Shown here: positions 26,390 through 33,766 of the stretch, piece after piece | Layout: each line of letters begins with the position of its first letter | Position numbering within the stretch: the stretch's first letter is position 1 | Source: CAVWSM01 sp963798505 | GTDB taxonomy: Bacteria > Actinomycetota > Actinomycetes > Jiangellales > Jiangellaceae | Assembly (NCBI GenBank): GCA_963798505.1 | Contig: CAWCTX010000019.1 | Coordinates: forward strand, 124,001 to 188,000 | Direction of reading: 5' to 3' | DNA: 64,000 nucleotides | Program-made: the position numbers and the translations under genes | The notes under the pieces: generated by a model | Databases searched by the model: none | Seen by the model: the letters and a program-made list of their open reading frames with translations, nothing else | Told to the model about the DNA's origin: nothing

Positions 26390-27892
26390 TCAGCGCGAGG
26401 TGTAGTTGGGGGCCTCGACGGTCATGTGCACGTCATGCGGGTGGCTCTCCTTGAGACCGGCCGCGGTGATCCGGATGAACTGCCCGCGGTCCTTGAGCTC
26501 CGGCACGGTCCGAGTGCCGCAGTAGAACATCGACTGGGCAAGGCCGCCGACCAGCTGGTGCGCCACCGACTCGAGCGTCCCGCGGTAGGGCACCTGCCCC
26601 TCGACCCCCTCGGGGATGAGCTCGTCGTCGGACTCGATGTCGCCTTGGAAGTAGCGGTCCTTGGAGTAGGACCTCCGCTCGCCGCGGCTCTGCATGGCCC
26701 CCAACGACCCCATGCCGCGGTAGGACTTGAACTGCTTGCCGCTGATGAACACCAGCTCGCCCGGGGACTCGTCACACCCGGCCAACAGGGAGCCAAGCAT
26801 GACCGAGTCGGCGCCGGCGACGAGCGCCTTGGCGATGTCGCCGGAGTATTGCAGGCCGCCGTCGCCGATGAGGGGCACGCCCGCGGGGGCGCAGGCACGC
26901 GCCGCCTCGTAGATCGCGGTCACCTGCGGGACGCCGATGCCGGCGACGACGCGAGTCGTACAGATCGACCCCGGTCCCACGCCCACCTTGACGCCGTCGG
27001 CGCCGGCCTCGACCAGCGCCTTGGCGCCGTCGTAGGTGGCGACGTTGCCGCCCACGACGTCAACGCCCCTGGCCGCGACCTCGGCCTTGAGCTTGGCGAT
27101 CATCTCGAGGACGCCGCGGGAGTGACCGTGGGCGGTGTCGACGACCAGCACGTCGGCGCCGGCGTCGACGAGGAGCATCGCGCGCTCCCAGGCGTCGCCG
27201 AAGAAACCGACGGCGGCGCCGACCGCGAGCCGGCCCTGGCCGTCCTTGGTGGCCAGCGGGAACTGCTCGCGCTTGGTGAAGTCCTTGAGGGTGATGAGGC
27301 CGGTGAGCCGGCCGTCCTCGTCGACCAGCGGCAGCTTCTCGATGCGGTGCTTGGCGAGCAGCGCCATGGCGTCGTCGGGCGAGATGCCGGGGTGCCCGGT
27401 GATGAGCGGCATCTTGGTCATGACCTCGTGCACCGGGCGCGAGTGGTCCGGCTCGAAGCGCATGTCGCGGTTGGTGACGATGCCGAGCAGTCGGCCGTCG
27501 TCGTCGACCACGGGAGCGCCGGAGATGCGATAGCGCCCGCACAGCCGGTCGACCTCGTCGAGGGTCGCGCTCGGTCCGACGGTGATCGGGTGGGTGACCA
27601 TGCCCGACTCGTTGCGCTTGACGATGTCGACCTGGGTCGCCTGGTCGTCGGCGGACAGGTTGCGGTGGAGCACGCCGAGCCCGCCTTGGCGAGCCATCGC
27701 GATCGCCATGCGCGACTCGGTGACGGTGTCCATCGCGGCCGATACGAGCGGCACGCGCAGCGTGACGTTGCGCGAGAAGCGCGTGGTGGTGTCGACGTCG
27801 CTCGGGATGACCTCCGAGCCGCCGGGCAGCAGCAGCACGTCGTCGTAGGTCAGGCCGAGGGGTGCGAACTTGTCGGGGATGCCGCTGGTCAT
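26390..27892 (-). CDS. guaB: IMP dehydrogenase
   Basis: The 500-residue protein runs from the ATG at 27890-27892 (MTSGIPDKFAPLGLTYDDVLLLPG); the frame continues upstream through an intergenic hairpin and is not coding there. It shows the first barrel half (VSAAMDTVTESRMAIAMA), two CBS modules at about 110-225 (SGAPVVDDDGRLLGIVTNRD; EKLPLVDEDGRLTGLITL), the catalytic loop GVGPGSICTTRVVAG with the Cys, and the flap region near SRGERRSYSKDRYFQ. It oxidises IMP to XMP, the committed step to GMP, and feeds guaA. Confidence 0.97.
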   Translation of the reverse strand: MTSGIPDKFAPLGLTYDDVLLLPGGSEVIPSDVDTTTRFSRNVTLRVPLVSAAMDTVTESRMAIAMARQGGLGVLHRNLSADDQATQVDIVKRNESGMVTHPITVGPSATLDEVDRLCGRYRISGAPVVDDDGRLLGIVTNRDMRFEPDHSRPVHEVMTKMPLITGHPGISPDDAMALLAKHRIEKLPLVDEDGRLTGLITLKDFTKREQFPLATKDGQGRLAVGAAVGFFGDAWERAMLLVDAGADVLVVDTAHGHSRGVLEMIAKLKAEVAARGVDVVGGNVATYDGAKALVEAGADGVKVGVGPGSICTTRVVAGIGVPQVTAIYEAARACAPAGVPLIGDGGLQYSGDIAKALVAGADSVMLGSLLAGCDESPGELVFISGKQFKSYRGMGSLGAMQSRGERRSYSKDRYFQGDIESDDELIPEGVEGQVPYRGTLESVAHQLVGGLAQSMFYCGTRTVPELKDRGQFIRITAAGLKESHPHDVHMTVEAPNYTSR

Positions 27893-28013
27893 GGGCCGTC
27901 TGACGCCTTCCGGGTCGGCGGAGGGGTGGGCTGCGTCGTCGGTCGGAGGTTGCGTCCATGGTATCCGGCGGCCAGCGGGGCGCCCGGCCGCCGAGCCGCC
28001 CTTGCAAGGCAAA

Positions 28014-28073
28014 CCGGGTCCTTGCAAGGCCTGCATGCCTCGCAAGGACCCGGTTGATCACGTTAACGTGATC
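28014..28073. terminator. Hairpin downstream of groEL with adjacent perfect palindrome
   Basis: Arms at 28014-28025 and 28042-28053 (CCGGGTCCTTGC) pair perfectly over 12 bp and extend through an inner AGGC/GCCT. Immediately beside it, 28056-28073 is an 18-base perfect palindrome, GATCACGTTAACGTGATC. Both lie between the groEL stop (28089) and guaB. The first is a likely groEL terminator. The second contains the GATCA core of the other dispersed hairpins and might instead be an operator for guaB. Confidence 0.65.
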
Positions 28074-28088
28074 GACACGGCCGACCGA

Positions 28089-29711
28089 TCAGTGGCCGTG
28101 GCCGTGCCCGTGGCCGTTGGACGCCGCCGGCTCCGGGTCGGCCGGCTTCTCGACGACCAGCGCCTCGGTGGTGAGCAGCATGCCCGCGATGGACGCCGCG
28201 TTCTGCAGCGCGGAGCGCGTGACCTTGACGGGGTCGATGACGCCGCTCGCGAGCAGGTCGCCGTACTCGCCGGTCGCGGCGTTGAGCCCGTGGTTGAGGG
28301 GCAGCTCGGCGACGCGGGCGACCACGACGTAGCCCTCCTCGCCGGCGTTCTGCGCGATCCAGCGCAGTGGCTCGACCGCGGCCTTGCGCACGACGCCGAC
28401 GCCCGTCGCCTCGTCACCCTCGCGGCCGAGGTCGCCATCGAGCGCCGAGAGCGCGTGGACGAGAGCGGCGCCGCCGCCGGCGACGATGCCCTCCTCGATC
28501 GCGGCGCGGGTCGCCGAGATGGCGTCCTCGATGCGGTGCTTCTTCTCCTTGAGCTCGACCTCGGTGGCCGCGCCGACCTTGATGACGCAGACGCCGCCGG
28601 CGAGCTTGGCAACCCGCTCCTGCAGCTTCTCGCGGTCCCAGTCGGAGTCGGTGCGCTCGATCTCGCCGCGCAGCTGCGCGACGCGCGCCTCGACCGCGTC
28701 ATGCGCGCCGCCGCCGTCGACGATCGTGGTGTCGTCCTTGGTGACCACGATGCGGCGCGCGGTGCCGAGCACCTCGAGCCCGACCTGGTCGAGCTTGAGG
28801 CCGACCTCGGGCGAGACGACCTGCGCGCCGGTGAGGACGGCCATGTCCTCGAGCGTCGCCTTGCGGCGGTCGCCGAAGCCAGGAGCCTTGACGGCGACGC
28901 TGGTGAACGTGCCGCGGATCTTGTTGACGACGAGCGTCGACAGGGCCTCGCCCTCGACGTCCTCGGCGACGATGAGCAGCGGCTTGCCGGCCTGGACAAC
29001 CTTCTCGAGCAACGGCAGCACATCGGCGATCGCGGCGATCTTGCCCTGGTGCAGAAGCATGTAGGCGTCCTCGAGGACGGCCTCCATGCGCTCGGGGTCG
29101 GTGATCATGTAAGGGCTGATGTAGCCCTTGTCGAACTGCATGCCCTCGGTGAAGTCCAGCTCGGTGCCGAGAGTGTTGGACTCCTCGACGGTGATCACGC
29201 CGTCCTTGCCGACCTTGTCGAACGCCTCGGCGATCAGCTCGCCGATCTGGCGGTCCTGGGCGGAGATCGTGCCGACCTGGGCGATCTCCTCCTTGGTGTC
29301 GATCGCCTTGGCCGTCTCGAGCAGCCGTTCGGAGACGGCCTGCACGGCTGCGTCGATGCCACGCTTGACCAGCATCGGAGCCGCACCGGCGGTCACGGAC
29401 TTGAGGCCCGCCTTGACCATCGCCTGTGCGAGCACGGTCGCGGTCGTCGTGCCGTCACCGGCGATGTCGTTGGTCTTGGTGGCGACCTCCTTGGCGAACT
29501 GCGCGCCGAGGTTCTCGTAGGGGTCGTCGAGCTCGACCTCACGGGCGATCGTGACGCCGTCGTTGGTGACGGTCGGCGAGCCGAACTTCTTGTCGAGGAC
29601 GACGTTGCGGCCCTTGGGGCCAAGCGTCACCTTGACGACATTGGCGAGGGCGTCGACGCCGCGCTCGAGCGCGCGGCGGGCGTCCTCCTCGAACTCCAGG
29701 ATCTTGGGCAT
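28089..29711 (-). CDS. groEL: Chaperonin GroEL1 (60 kDa chaperonin)
   Basis: The protein has 540 residues. The apical and equatorial signatures are intact: LGPKGRNVVLDKKFG, NDGVTIAREVELDDPYENLGAQ, AGDGTTTATVLAQAMV and EEGIVAGGGAALVHAL. The C-terminus is PAASNGHGHGHGH instead of the GGM repeat, which marks the groES-linked GroEL1 paralogue of actinobacteria. A second chaperonin, GroEL2, is usually encoded elsewhere. It follows groES by 97 bases containing a strong hairpin, which may tune the groES:groEL ratio. Regulation is probably through the CIRCE operators upstream of groES. Confidence 0.97.
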   Translation of the reverse strand: MPKILEFEEDARRALERGVDALANVVKVTLGPKGRNVVLDKKFGSPTVTNDGVTIAREVELDDPYENLGAQFAKEVATKTNDIAGDGTTTATVLAQAMVKAGLKSVTAGAAPMLVKRGIDAAVQAVSERLLETAKAIDTKEEIAQVGTISAQDRQIGELIAEAFDKVGKDGVITVEESNTLGTELDFTEGMQFDKGYISPYMITDPERMEAVLEDAYMLLHQGKIAAIADVLPLLEKVVQAGKPLLIVAEDVEGEALSTLVVNKIRGTFTSVAVKAPGFGDRRKATLEDMAVLTGAQVVSPEVGLKLDQVGLEVLGTARRIVVTKDDTTIVDGGGAHDAVEARVAQLRGEIERTDSDWDREKLQERVAKLAGGVCVIKVGAATEVELKEKKHRIEDAISATRAAIEEGIVAGGGAALVHALSALDGDLGREGDEATGVGVVRKAAVEPLRWIAQNAGEEGYVVVARVAELPLNHGLNAATGEYGDLLASGVIDPVKVTRSALQNAASIAGMLLTTEALVVEKPADPEPAASNGHGHGHGH

Positions 29712-29742
29712 GGACCGGCTTTCCCTCTCGTCAGAAATGAAC

Positions 29743-29780
29743 GCCCCGGGGCCCGGCCGATCGGCCGGACACGCCGGGGC
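29743..29780. repeat. GC-rich hairpin between groES and groEL
   Basis: A 16-base perfect palindrome CCGGCCGATCGGCCGG (29753-29768) is enclosed by 7-bp arms GCCCCGG/CCGGGGC (29743-29749 and 29774-29780). Sitting inside the groES-groEL transcript, it may act as an RNA-processing or attenuation structure; the function is inferred from position only. Confidence 0.5.
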
Positions 29781-29808
29781 AGTTCACGATCACGGGTAGG
29801 TGATCAGA

Positions 29809-30108
29809 TCACTTCTCGATGACAGCGAGCACGTCACGAGCGGAGAGGATCAGGTATTCCTCGCCGTTGTACTTGACCTCGGTGCCGCCGTACTTGGAGT
29901 ACAGCACGACATCACCGACGGTGACGTCGAGCGGGATGCGCTTCTCGCCCTCGTCGTCCCAGCGCCCCGGGCCGACAGCGAGGACCTCGCCCTCCTGCGG
30001 CTTCTCCTTGGCGGTGTCTGGGATGACCAGGCCGGATGCAGTCGTCTGCTCAGCGTCGAGTGCCTTGACGACGATGCGGTCCTCGAGCGGCTTGATGGAG
30101 ACCGACAC
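29809..30108 (-). CDS. groES: Co-chaperonin GroES (10 kDa chaperonin)
   Basis: The 99-residue protein runs from GTG 30106-30108, with GGGGAGG 9 bases upstream. It has the standard GroES fold: IKPLEDRIVVKALDAEQTT, a mobile loop ending SGLVIPDTAKEKPQEGEVLAVGPG, and SKYGGTEVKYNGEEYLIL. It caps the GroEL ring. It is first in the groES-groEL1 operon and is preceded by two CIRCE operators at 30214 and 30259. Confidence 0.98.
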   Translation of the reverse strand: MSVSIKPLEDRIVVKALDAEQTTASGLVIPDTAKEKPQEGEVLAVGPGRWDDEGEKRIPLDVTVGDVVLYSKYGGTEVKYNGEEYLILSARDVLAVIEK

Positions 30109-30213
30109 TGTGGTGGACCTCCCCTTTCACGGGATGTCACGGGATGACCATTGACACTTGCTGGTACTTCTTTTGGCGGCCGTCCGTCGTCGCGGGTGCC
30201 GGTCGGCCGGCGG

Positions 30214-30240
30214 TTGGCACCCTCGCGGTGAGAGTGCCAA
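30214..30240. promoter_or_regulatory. CIRCE operator 1 (HrcA binding site)
   Basis: TTGGCACCC, 9 bases, then GAGTGCCAA. This matches the CIRCE consensus (TTAGCACTC-N9-GAGTGCTAA) with compensating A/T to G/C changes and one mismatch within the inverted repeat. It lies about 105 bases upstream of the groES start codon. HrcA should repress groES-groEL here until heat stress. Confidence 0.9.
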
Positions 30241-30258
30241 CCCGACTCTATGCGCGGC

Positions 30259-30285
30259 TTAGCACTCGGTCAAGGCGAGTGCCAG
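30259..30285. promoter_or_regulatory. CIRCE operator 2 (HrcA binding site)
   Basis: The left half TTAGCACTC is identical to consensus; after 9 bases the right half is GAGTGCCAG. It is placed 45 bases upstream of operator 1 (start to start). The region also leads into the plus-strand dehydrogenase (GTG at 30344), so HrcA could influence that gene too. Confidence 0.88.
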
Positions 30286-30343
30286 ATCGTCTCATGTCCC
30301 GCTTCCGGATGCCCTCGACCCGCGGATGCCGGAGGATCGCGCC

Positions 30344-31384
30344 GTGCGAGCATTGACCGTACGACCTGGCGTGGCCGACTCCGCCGAGGTGATCGACTTC
30401 CCCGAGCCCGGCGCCGCCGATGGTGACCTGCTGGTCGAGGTCATGGGGGTGGGTGTCTGCGGCACCGACGTAGAGATCGTTTCTGCGCTGTACGGCGAGG
30501 CGCCGCCCGGCCAGCAGCGCCTCGTCCTCGGGCACGAGTCGATCGGCCGCGTCATCGAAACACCACGCGGCTCCGGCCTTATCGCCGGCGACCTGGTCGT
30601 CGGCATCGTCCGGATGCCTGACCCGGAACCCTGTCGTGCGTGCGCCATGGACGAATGGGACATGTGCGAGAACGGCCGCTACACCGAGCACGGCATCAAG
30701 GGGTTGCACGGGTTCGCCCGCGAGCGCTATCGCGCCCGACCCGACCGCGTCGTCAAGGTCGGCTCCGACCTCGGCGACCTTGGCGTGCTGCTGGAGCCCG
30801 CGAGCGTCCTCGCCAAGGCGTGGGACCACATCGAGCGCATCGGCGGGCGCGCGACGTTCGCCCCGGAGACGGTGCTCGTCACCGGTGCGGGGCCGATCGG
30901 GCTGCTCGGCGCACTCATGGGCGTGCAGCGCGGGTTCGACGTGCACGTCCTCGACGTCGCGGAAACGGGGCCGAAGCCGGGACTTGTCCGCGACCTGGGC
31001 GCGACCTACCACACCACCGGTGTCACCAACGTCGGCCTCCGGCCCGACATCGCCATCGAGTGCACTGGCGCCGGCCCAGTGATCGGTGCCCTGTTCGGCT
31101 TCACGGCCGTGAACGGGATCCTCTGCCTCACGGGTGTCTCCCACCCCGGCAAGGAGCGCTCGATCGACCTTGGTGCGGTGAATCGCAGCCTCGTTCTGGA
31201 GAACGACGTGGTCTTCGGCTCCGTCAACGCCAACCGACGGCACTACGAGTCCGGTGCCGCCGCCCTGGTGGCGGCCGACCGCGAATGGCTGTCCCGCCTC
31301 GTGACACGACGCGTGCCCGTCGAGCAGTACGCCGACGCCTTCGCCAAGCGCGACGACGACGTCAAGGTCATGTTGACGTTCTGA
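30344..31384 (+). CDS. Glucose 1-dehydrogenase-like zinc alcohol dehydrogenase (MDR family)
   Basis: The 346-residue protein runs from GTG 30344, with GGAGG 8 bases upstream. It has the medium-chain dehydrogenase layout: catalytic-zinc ligands in GVCGTDVEI and LGHESIG, a Cys-rich lobe (PCRACAMDEWDMCENG), and a Rossmann turn (VLVTGAGPIGLLGALMG). The sequence YTEHGIKGLHGFARER is characteristic of the glucose dehydrogenase branch, which oxidises glucose to gluconolactone with NAD(P). It is divergent from groES across the CIRCE region and convergent with the methyltransferase, 12 bases apart. Confidence 0.85.
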   Translation: MRALTVRPGVADSAEVIDFPEPGAADGDLLVEVMGVGVCGTDVEIVSALYGEAPPGQQRLVLGHESIGRVIETPRGSGLIAGDLVVGIVRMPDPEPCRACAMDEWDMCENGRYTEHGIKGLHGFARERYRARPDRVVKVGSDLGDLGVLLEPASVLAKAWDHIERIGGRATFAPETVLVTGAGPIGLLGALMGVQRGFDVHVLDVAETGPKPGLVRDLGATYHTTGVTNVGLRPDIAIECTGAGPVIGALFGFTAVNGILCLTGVSHPGKERSIDLGAVNRSLVLENDVVFGSVNANRRHYESGAAALVAADREWLSRLVTRRVPVEQYADAFAKRDDDVKVMLTF

Positions 31385-31396
31385 GCTCGACCGAGG

Positions 31397-31945
31397 TCAG
31401 GCGGTCCCCGTCACGACGAGAAACTTCTCACGTCCCGCACGGTGCGCCTCCGCCGCGACAGCCGCAACGCCGAGCTCACGTAGGCGGGACATGACCTCGG
31501 CCGCCTGCGCATCGGTGATGCCATGCCCGGACCGCCGCAGGTGCCGCTCCAGCAGCAGCAGCCGGCCGCCCGGCGCCAACACCCGGACAAGCTCGGCAAG
31601 GCCCTTGTCCCGGTCCGACCAGTGGTGCATTGCGGCCACCGACCAGGCGACCGTGAACGTGCCCGACGGGAAAGGCAACGCCTCTGCCGTCCCGAGCCGC
31701 ACGTCGACGCCGGGCACCCGACGGGCAGCCCGCTCCACGAACCCTGGCGTGGGATCCACCGCAGCCAGTCGCGTCGCGTCCACCTCGGCAGCGGCCGCAG
31801 CCAGCGCCGCCCCGGGACCACACCCGATCTCGAGCGCGTGGTCCTGCGGGGTCAGCTCCGCCAACGCCACGACCAGCCGGTTGGACGCGGGATCCCTGTT
31901 AAACCGGCCGTACCACCAGGCGCCCAGGCGGGAGAATCCGCTCAT
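31397..31945 (-). CDS. Class I SAM-dependent methyltransferase
   Basis: The protein has 182 residues. Motif I is LEIGCGPGAALAAAA (near residue 38), followed by AAVDPTPGFVERA and motif II-like LPFPSGTFTVAWSVAAMHHW, then RVLAPGGRLLLLERHL. This is the Methyltransf_11 type, which modifies small molecules; the substrate cannot be inferred. It is divergent from the next methyltransferase gene, with 33 bases between the starts, so the two are likely controlled together. Confidence 0.85.
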   Translation of the reverse strand: MSGFSRLGAWWYGRFNRDPASNRLVVALAELTPQDHALEIGCGPGAALAAAAAEVDATRLAAVDPTPGFVERAARRVPGVDVRLGTAEALPFPSGTFTVAWSVAAMHHWSDRDKGLAELVRVLAPGGRLLLLERHLRRSGHGITDAQAAEVMSRLRELGVAAVAAEAHRAGREKFLVVTGTA

Positions 31946-31978
31946 GGCTCAGTCACGCTACCGGTGTTGCGGTGGGCG

Positions 31979-33199
31979 ATGGACGAGCTGACCGCGGTCG
32001 CGTTGTTCGACGAGCTGCTGCACGGCAGCGGCGCGGCGCTGCTCCACGAGGCCACCGCCGGGTACGGCAACGACGACCCGCTGGCCCTGAGCGAGCGGCT
32101 GCGCCGCGCCGGGCACGACCCGCAGCTGGTCGCCGCCGCCCTGACGCAGGCCAGGCTGCGGTCCAAGGGGTCGGTCAAGTTCGGCCGGGACGCGGCAGCG
32201 ATGTTCTTCACCCAGCAAGGCCTGGAGCAGGCCACCCGCGCGCCGGTGGCGAAGCATCGTGCCGACCGGCTCGCCGCCGCGATCGGGGCCTCGGCCCCGG
32301 TCGTTGACCTGTGCTGCGGCATCGGCGGCGACCTGTTGGCACTCGCCCGCGCCGGGCTGCGGTTGACCGGGGTCGAGCAGGATCCGCTCACCGCCGCCGT
32401 CGCGCGCGCCAACGTCGCCGCCTTGGGCCTGAACGCCACGGTCGAGCTCGCCGACGCGACCACGTACGACCGGGACGGCGCGGCCGCGGTGGTCTGTGAC
32501 CCGGCGCGTCGGTCCAGCCGCGGCCGGGTATTCGACATCGATGCCTATGCGCCGCCATGGTCGTTCGTCGAGGAGCTGCTCGGCGGCGGCATCGCGTGCG
32601 TGAAGGTCGCGCCCGGCATCCCGCACTCCCGGGTGCCCGACGGTGTCGAGGCCGAGTGGGTGTCCGACGGCGGCGACCTGGTAGAGGCTGCGCTCTGGTC
32701 GGGCGAGGTGACAACCGGCGTCACGAGGCGGGCGACCCTTCTCCCAGGTGCAGCGACGTTGACCGAGGTCGACGACCCGCAAGAGCAGCAGGTCGGGCCG
32801 CCGCTGCGCTACCTGTACGAGCCCGACGACGCCGTGATCCGCGCCGGCCTGGTCACCGCGGTGGCAGCGATCGTGCACGGCCGGCTGCTCGACAAGCGGA
32901 TCGCCTACGTCGCGTCGGACGAGCACGTGACGACGCCGTTCGCGAAGGCGTACGAAGTGCTCGATGTCCTGCCGTTCGACGACAAGGCTCTGCGCGCCTG
33001 GGTGCGCACCCACCACATCGGCACGCTGACCATCAAGAAGCGGGGTGTCGGCGTGACGCCCGAGGAGCTGCGCCGTCGGCTGCGCCCGAGCGGTGACGGT
33101 GAGGCAACCCTTGTGGTTACTCGGTCCCGGGAGCGCGCGCTCGTCCTGCACGTCTCGCCTTGCGCGCCAAGACAATCGCGAACCAGACCAACAGGATGA
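31979..33199 (+). CDS. THUMP-like domain class I SAM-dependent methyltransferase
   Basis: The protein has up to 406 residues. The N-terminal helical part contains SKFGRDAAAMFFT-like sequence (KGSVKFGRDAAAMFFTQQG). The central Rossmann domain has VVDLCCGIGGDLLALA (motif I), VEQDPLTAAVARAN, and VVCDPARRSSRGRVFD, the DPAR motif of this group. The C-terminal THUMP-like domain reads IGTLTIKKRGVGVTPEELRRRL. Proteins of this type are annotated as probable RNA or nucleic-acid methyltransferases; the target is unknown. The 3' end overlaps the convergent DUF4126 gene by 83 bases. Confidence 0.85.
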   Translation: MDELTAVALFDELLHGSGAALLHEATAGYGNDDPLALSERLRRAGHDPQLVAAALTQARLRSKGSVKFGRDAAAMFFTQQGLEQATRAPVAKHRADRLAAAIGASAPVVDLCCGIGGDLLALARAGLRLTGVEQDPLTAAVARANVAALGLNATVELADATTYDRDGAAAVVCDPARRSSRGRVFDIDAYAPPWSFVEELLGGGIACVKVAPGIPHSRVPDGVEAEWVSDGGDLVEAALWSGEVTTGVTRRATLLPGAATLTEVDDPQEQQVGPPLRYLYEPDDAVIRAGLVTAVAAIVHGRLLDKRIAYVASDEHVTTPFAKAYEVLDVLPFDDKALRAWVRTHHIGTLTIKKRGVGVTPEELRRRLRPSGDGEATLVVTRSRERALVLHVSPCAPRQSRTRPTG

Positions 33200-33707
33200 G
33201 ACCGACCAGCACGAGCAGCGGCGCGAACAGTGCGCTCAGGCTGAACCCCACGGAAGTGGCATCCTCGGCCGTGCTCACGACCGGCGCACCGACGCCGAGC
33301 GTGGCGGCGTTGACGAAGGGCCGGGCAGCGGCCTTGCCTCCGTGGACGAACAGCGCGACGACGATGCCGCCTACCCAGCCGATCCACGCGTTGTCCTCGG
33401 CCCATGACGCATCGACGTCGCCCGCGGCGGCAGTTGCCGCGACGGTCACGCCGCCGGAGAACGGTCGGATGAACGTCTGCACTGCGTCGTTGACACTGTC
33501 GACGACGGGCACCTTGTCGAGCACGACCTCGGCGCCGAGCAGCACGCCGAGACCGGCGAGCACCCACCCGTTCTCCAGCCAGTCGAAGGACGCCGAGAGG
33601 TCGAGCACGTCGGTGTAGCGCGAGACCAGTCCGACGAGCAGCAACGGGATGTAGGCGTTGAGCCCCGCTGCGGTCGCAAGCCCAAGCCCGGTGAGCGCCT
33701 CCAGCAT
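33117..33707 (-). CDS. DUF4126 domain membrane protein
   Basis: The protein has 196 residues starting MLEALTGLGLATAAGLNAYIPLLLVGL, the hallmark N-terminus of DUF4126. About four or five hydrophobic segments follow, with VPVVDSVNDAVQTFIRPFSGG in the middle and a basic C-terminal tail. The start at 33707 is chosen for this match; a longer frame to 33935 runs antisense to the next gene. Function is unknown. It is divergent from the phosphatase fusion gene (60 bases between starts) and its end overlaps the methyltransferase. Confidence 0.88.
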   Translation of the reverse strand: MLEALTGLGLATAAGLNAYIPLLLVGLVSRYTDVLDLSASFDWLENGWVLAGLGVLLGAEVVLDKVPVVDSVNDAVQTFIRPFSGGVTVAATAAAGDVDASWAEDNAWIGWVGGIVVALFVHGGKAAARPFVNAATLGVGAPVVSTAEDATSVGFSLSALFAPLLVLVGLILLVWFAIVLARKARRAGRARAPGTE

Positions 33708-33766
33708 GCGGCCATTGTGGCAGTGCAGAATCACCAGGGAGATCCCGAAGAGGGGGGCCGTCGATC

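Noticed and set aside
24803..28057. A plus-strand open frame of 1,084 codons
   Set aside because: It is antisense to guaB3 and guaB, whose minus-strand products are unmistakable; long antisense frames are expected in such GC-rich DNA and its translation resembles no protein.
27870..29822. A plus-strand open frame of 650 codons
   Set aside because: Antisense to groEL1, with no recognisable motif.
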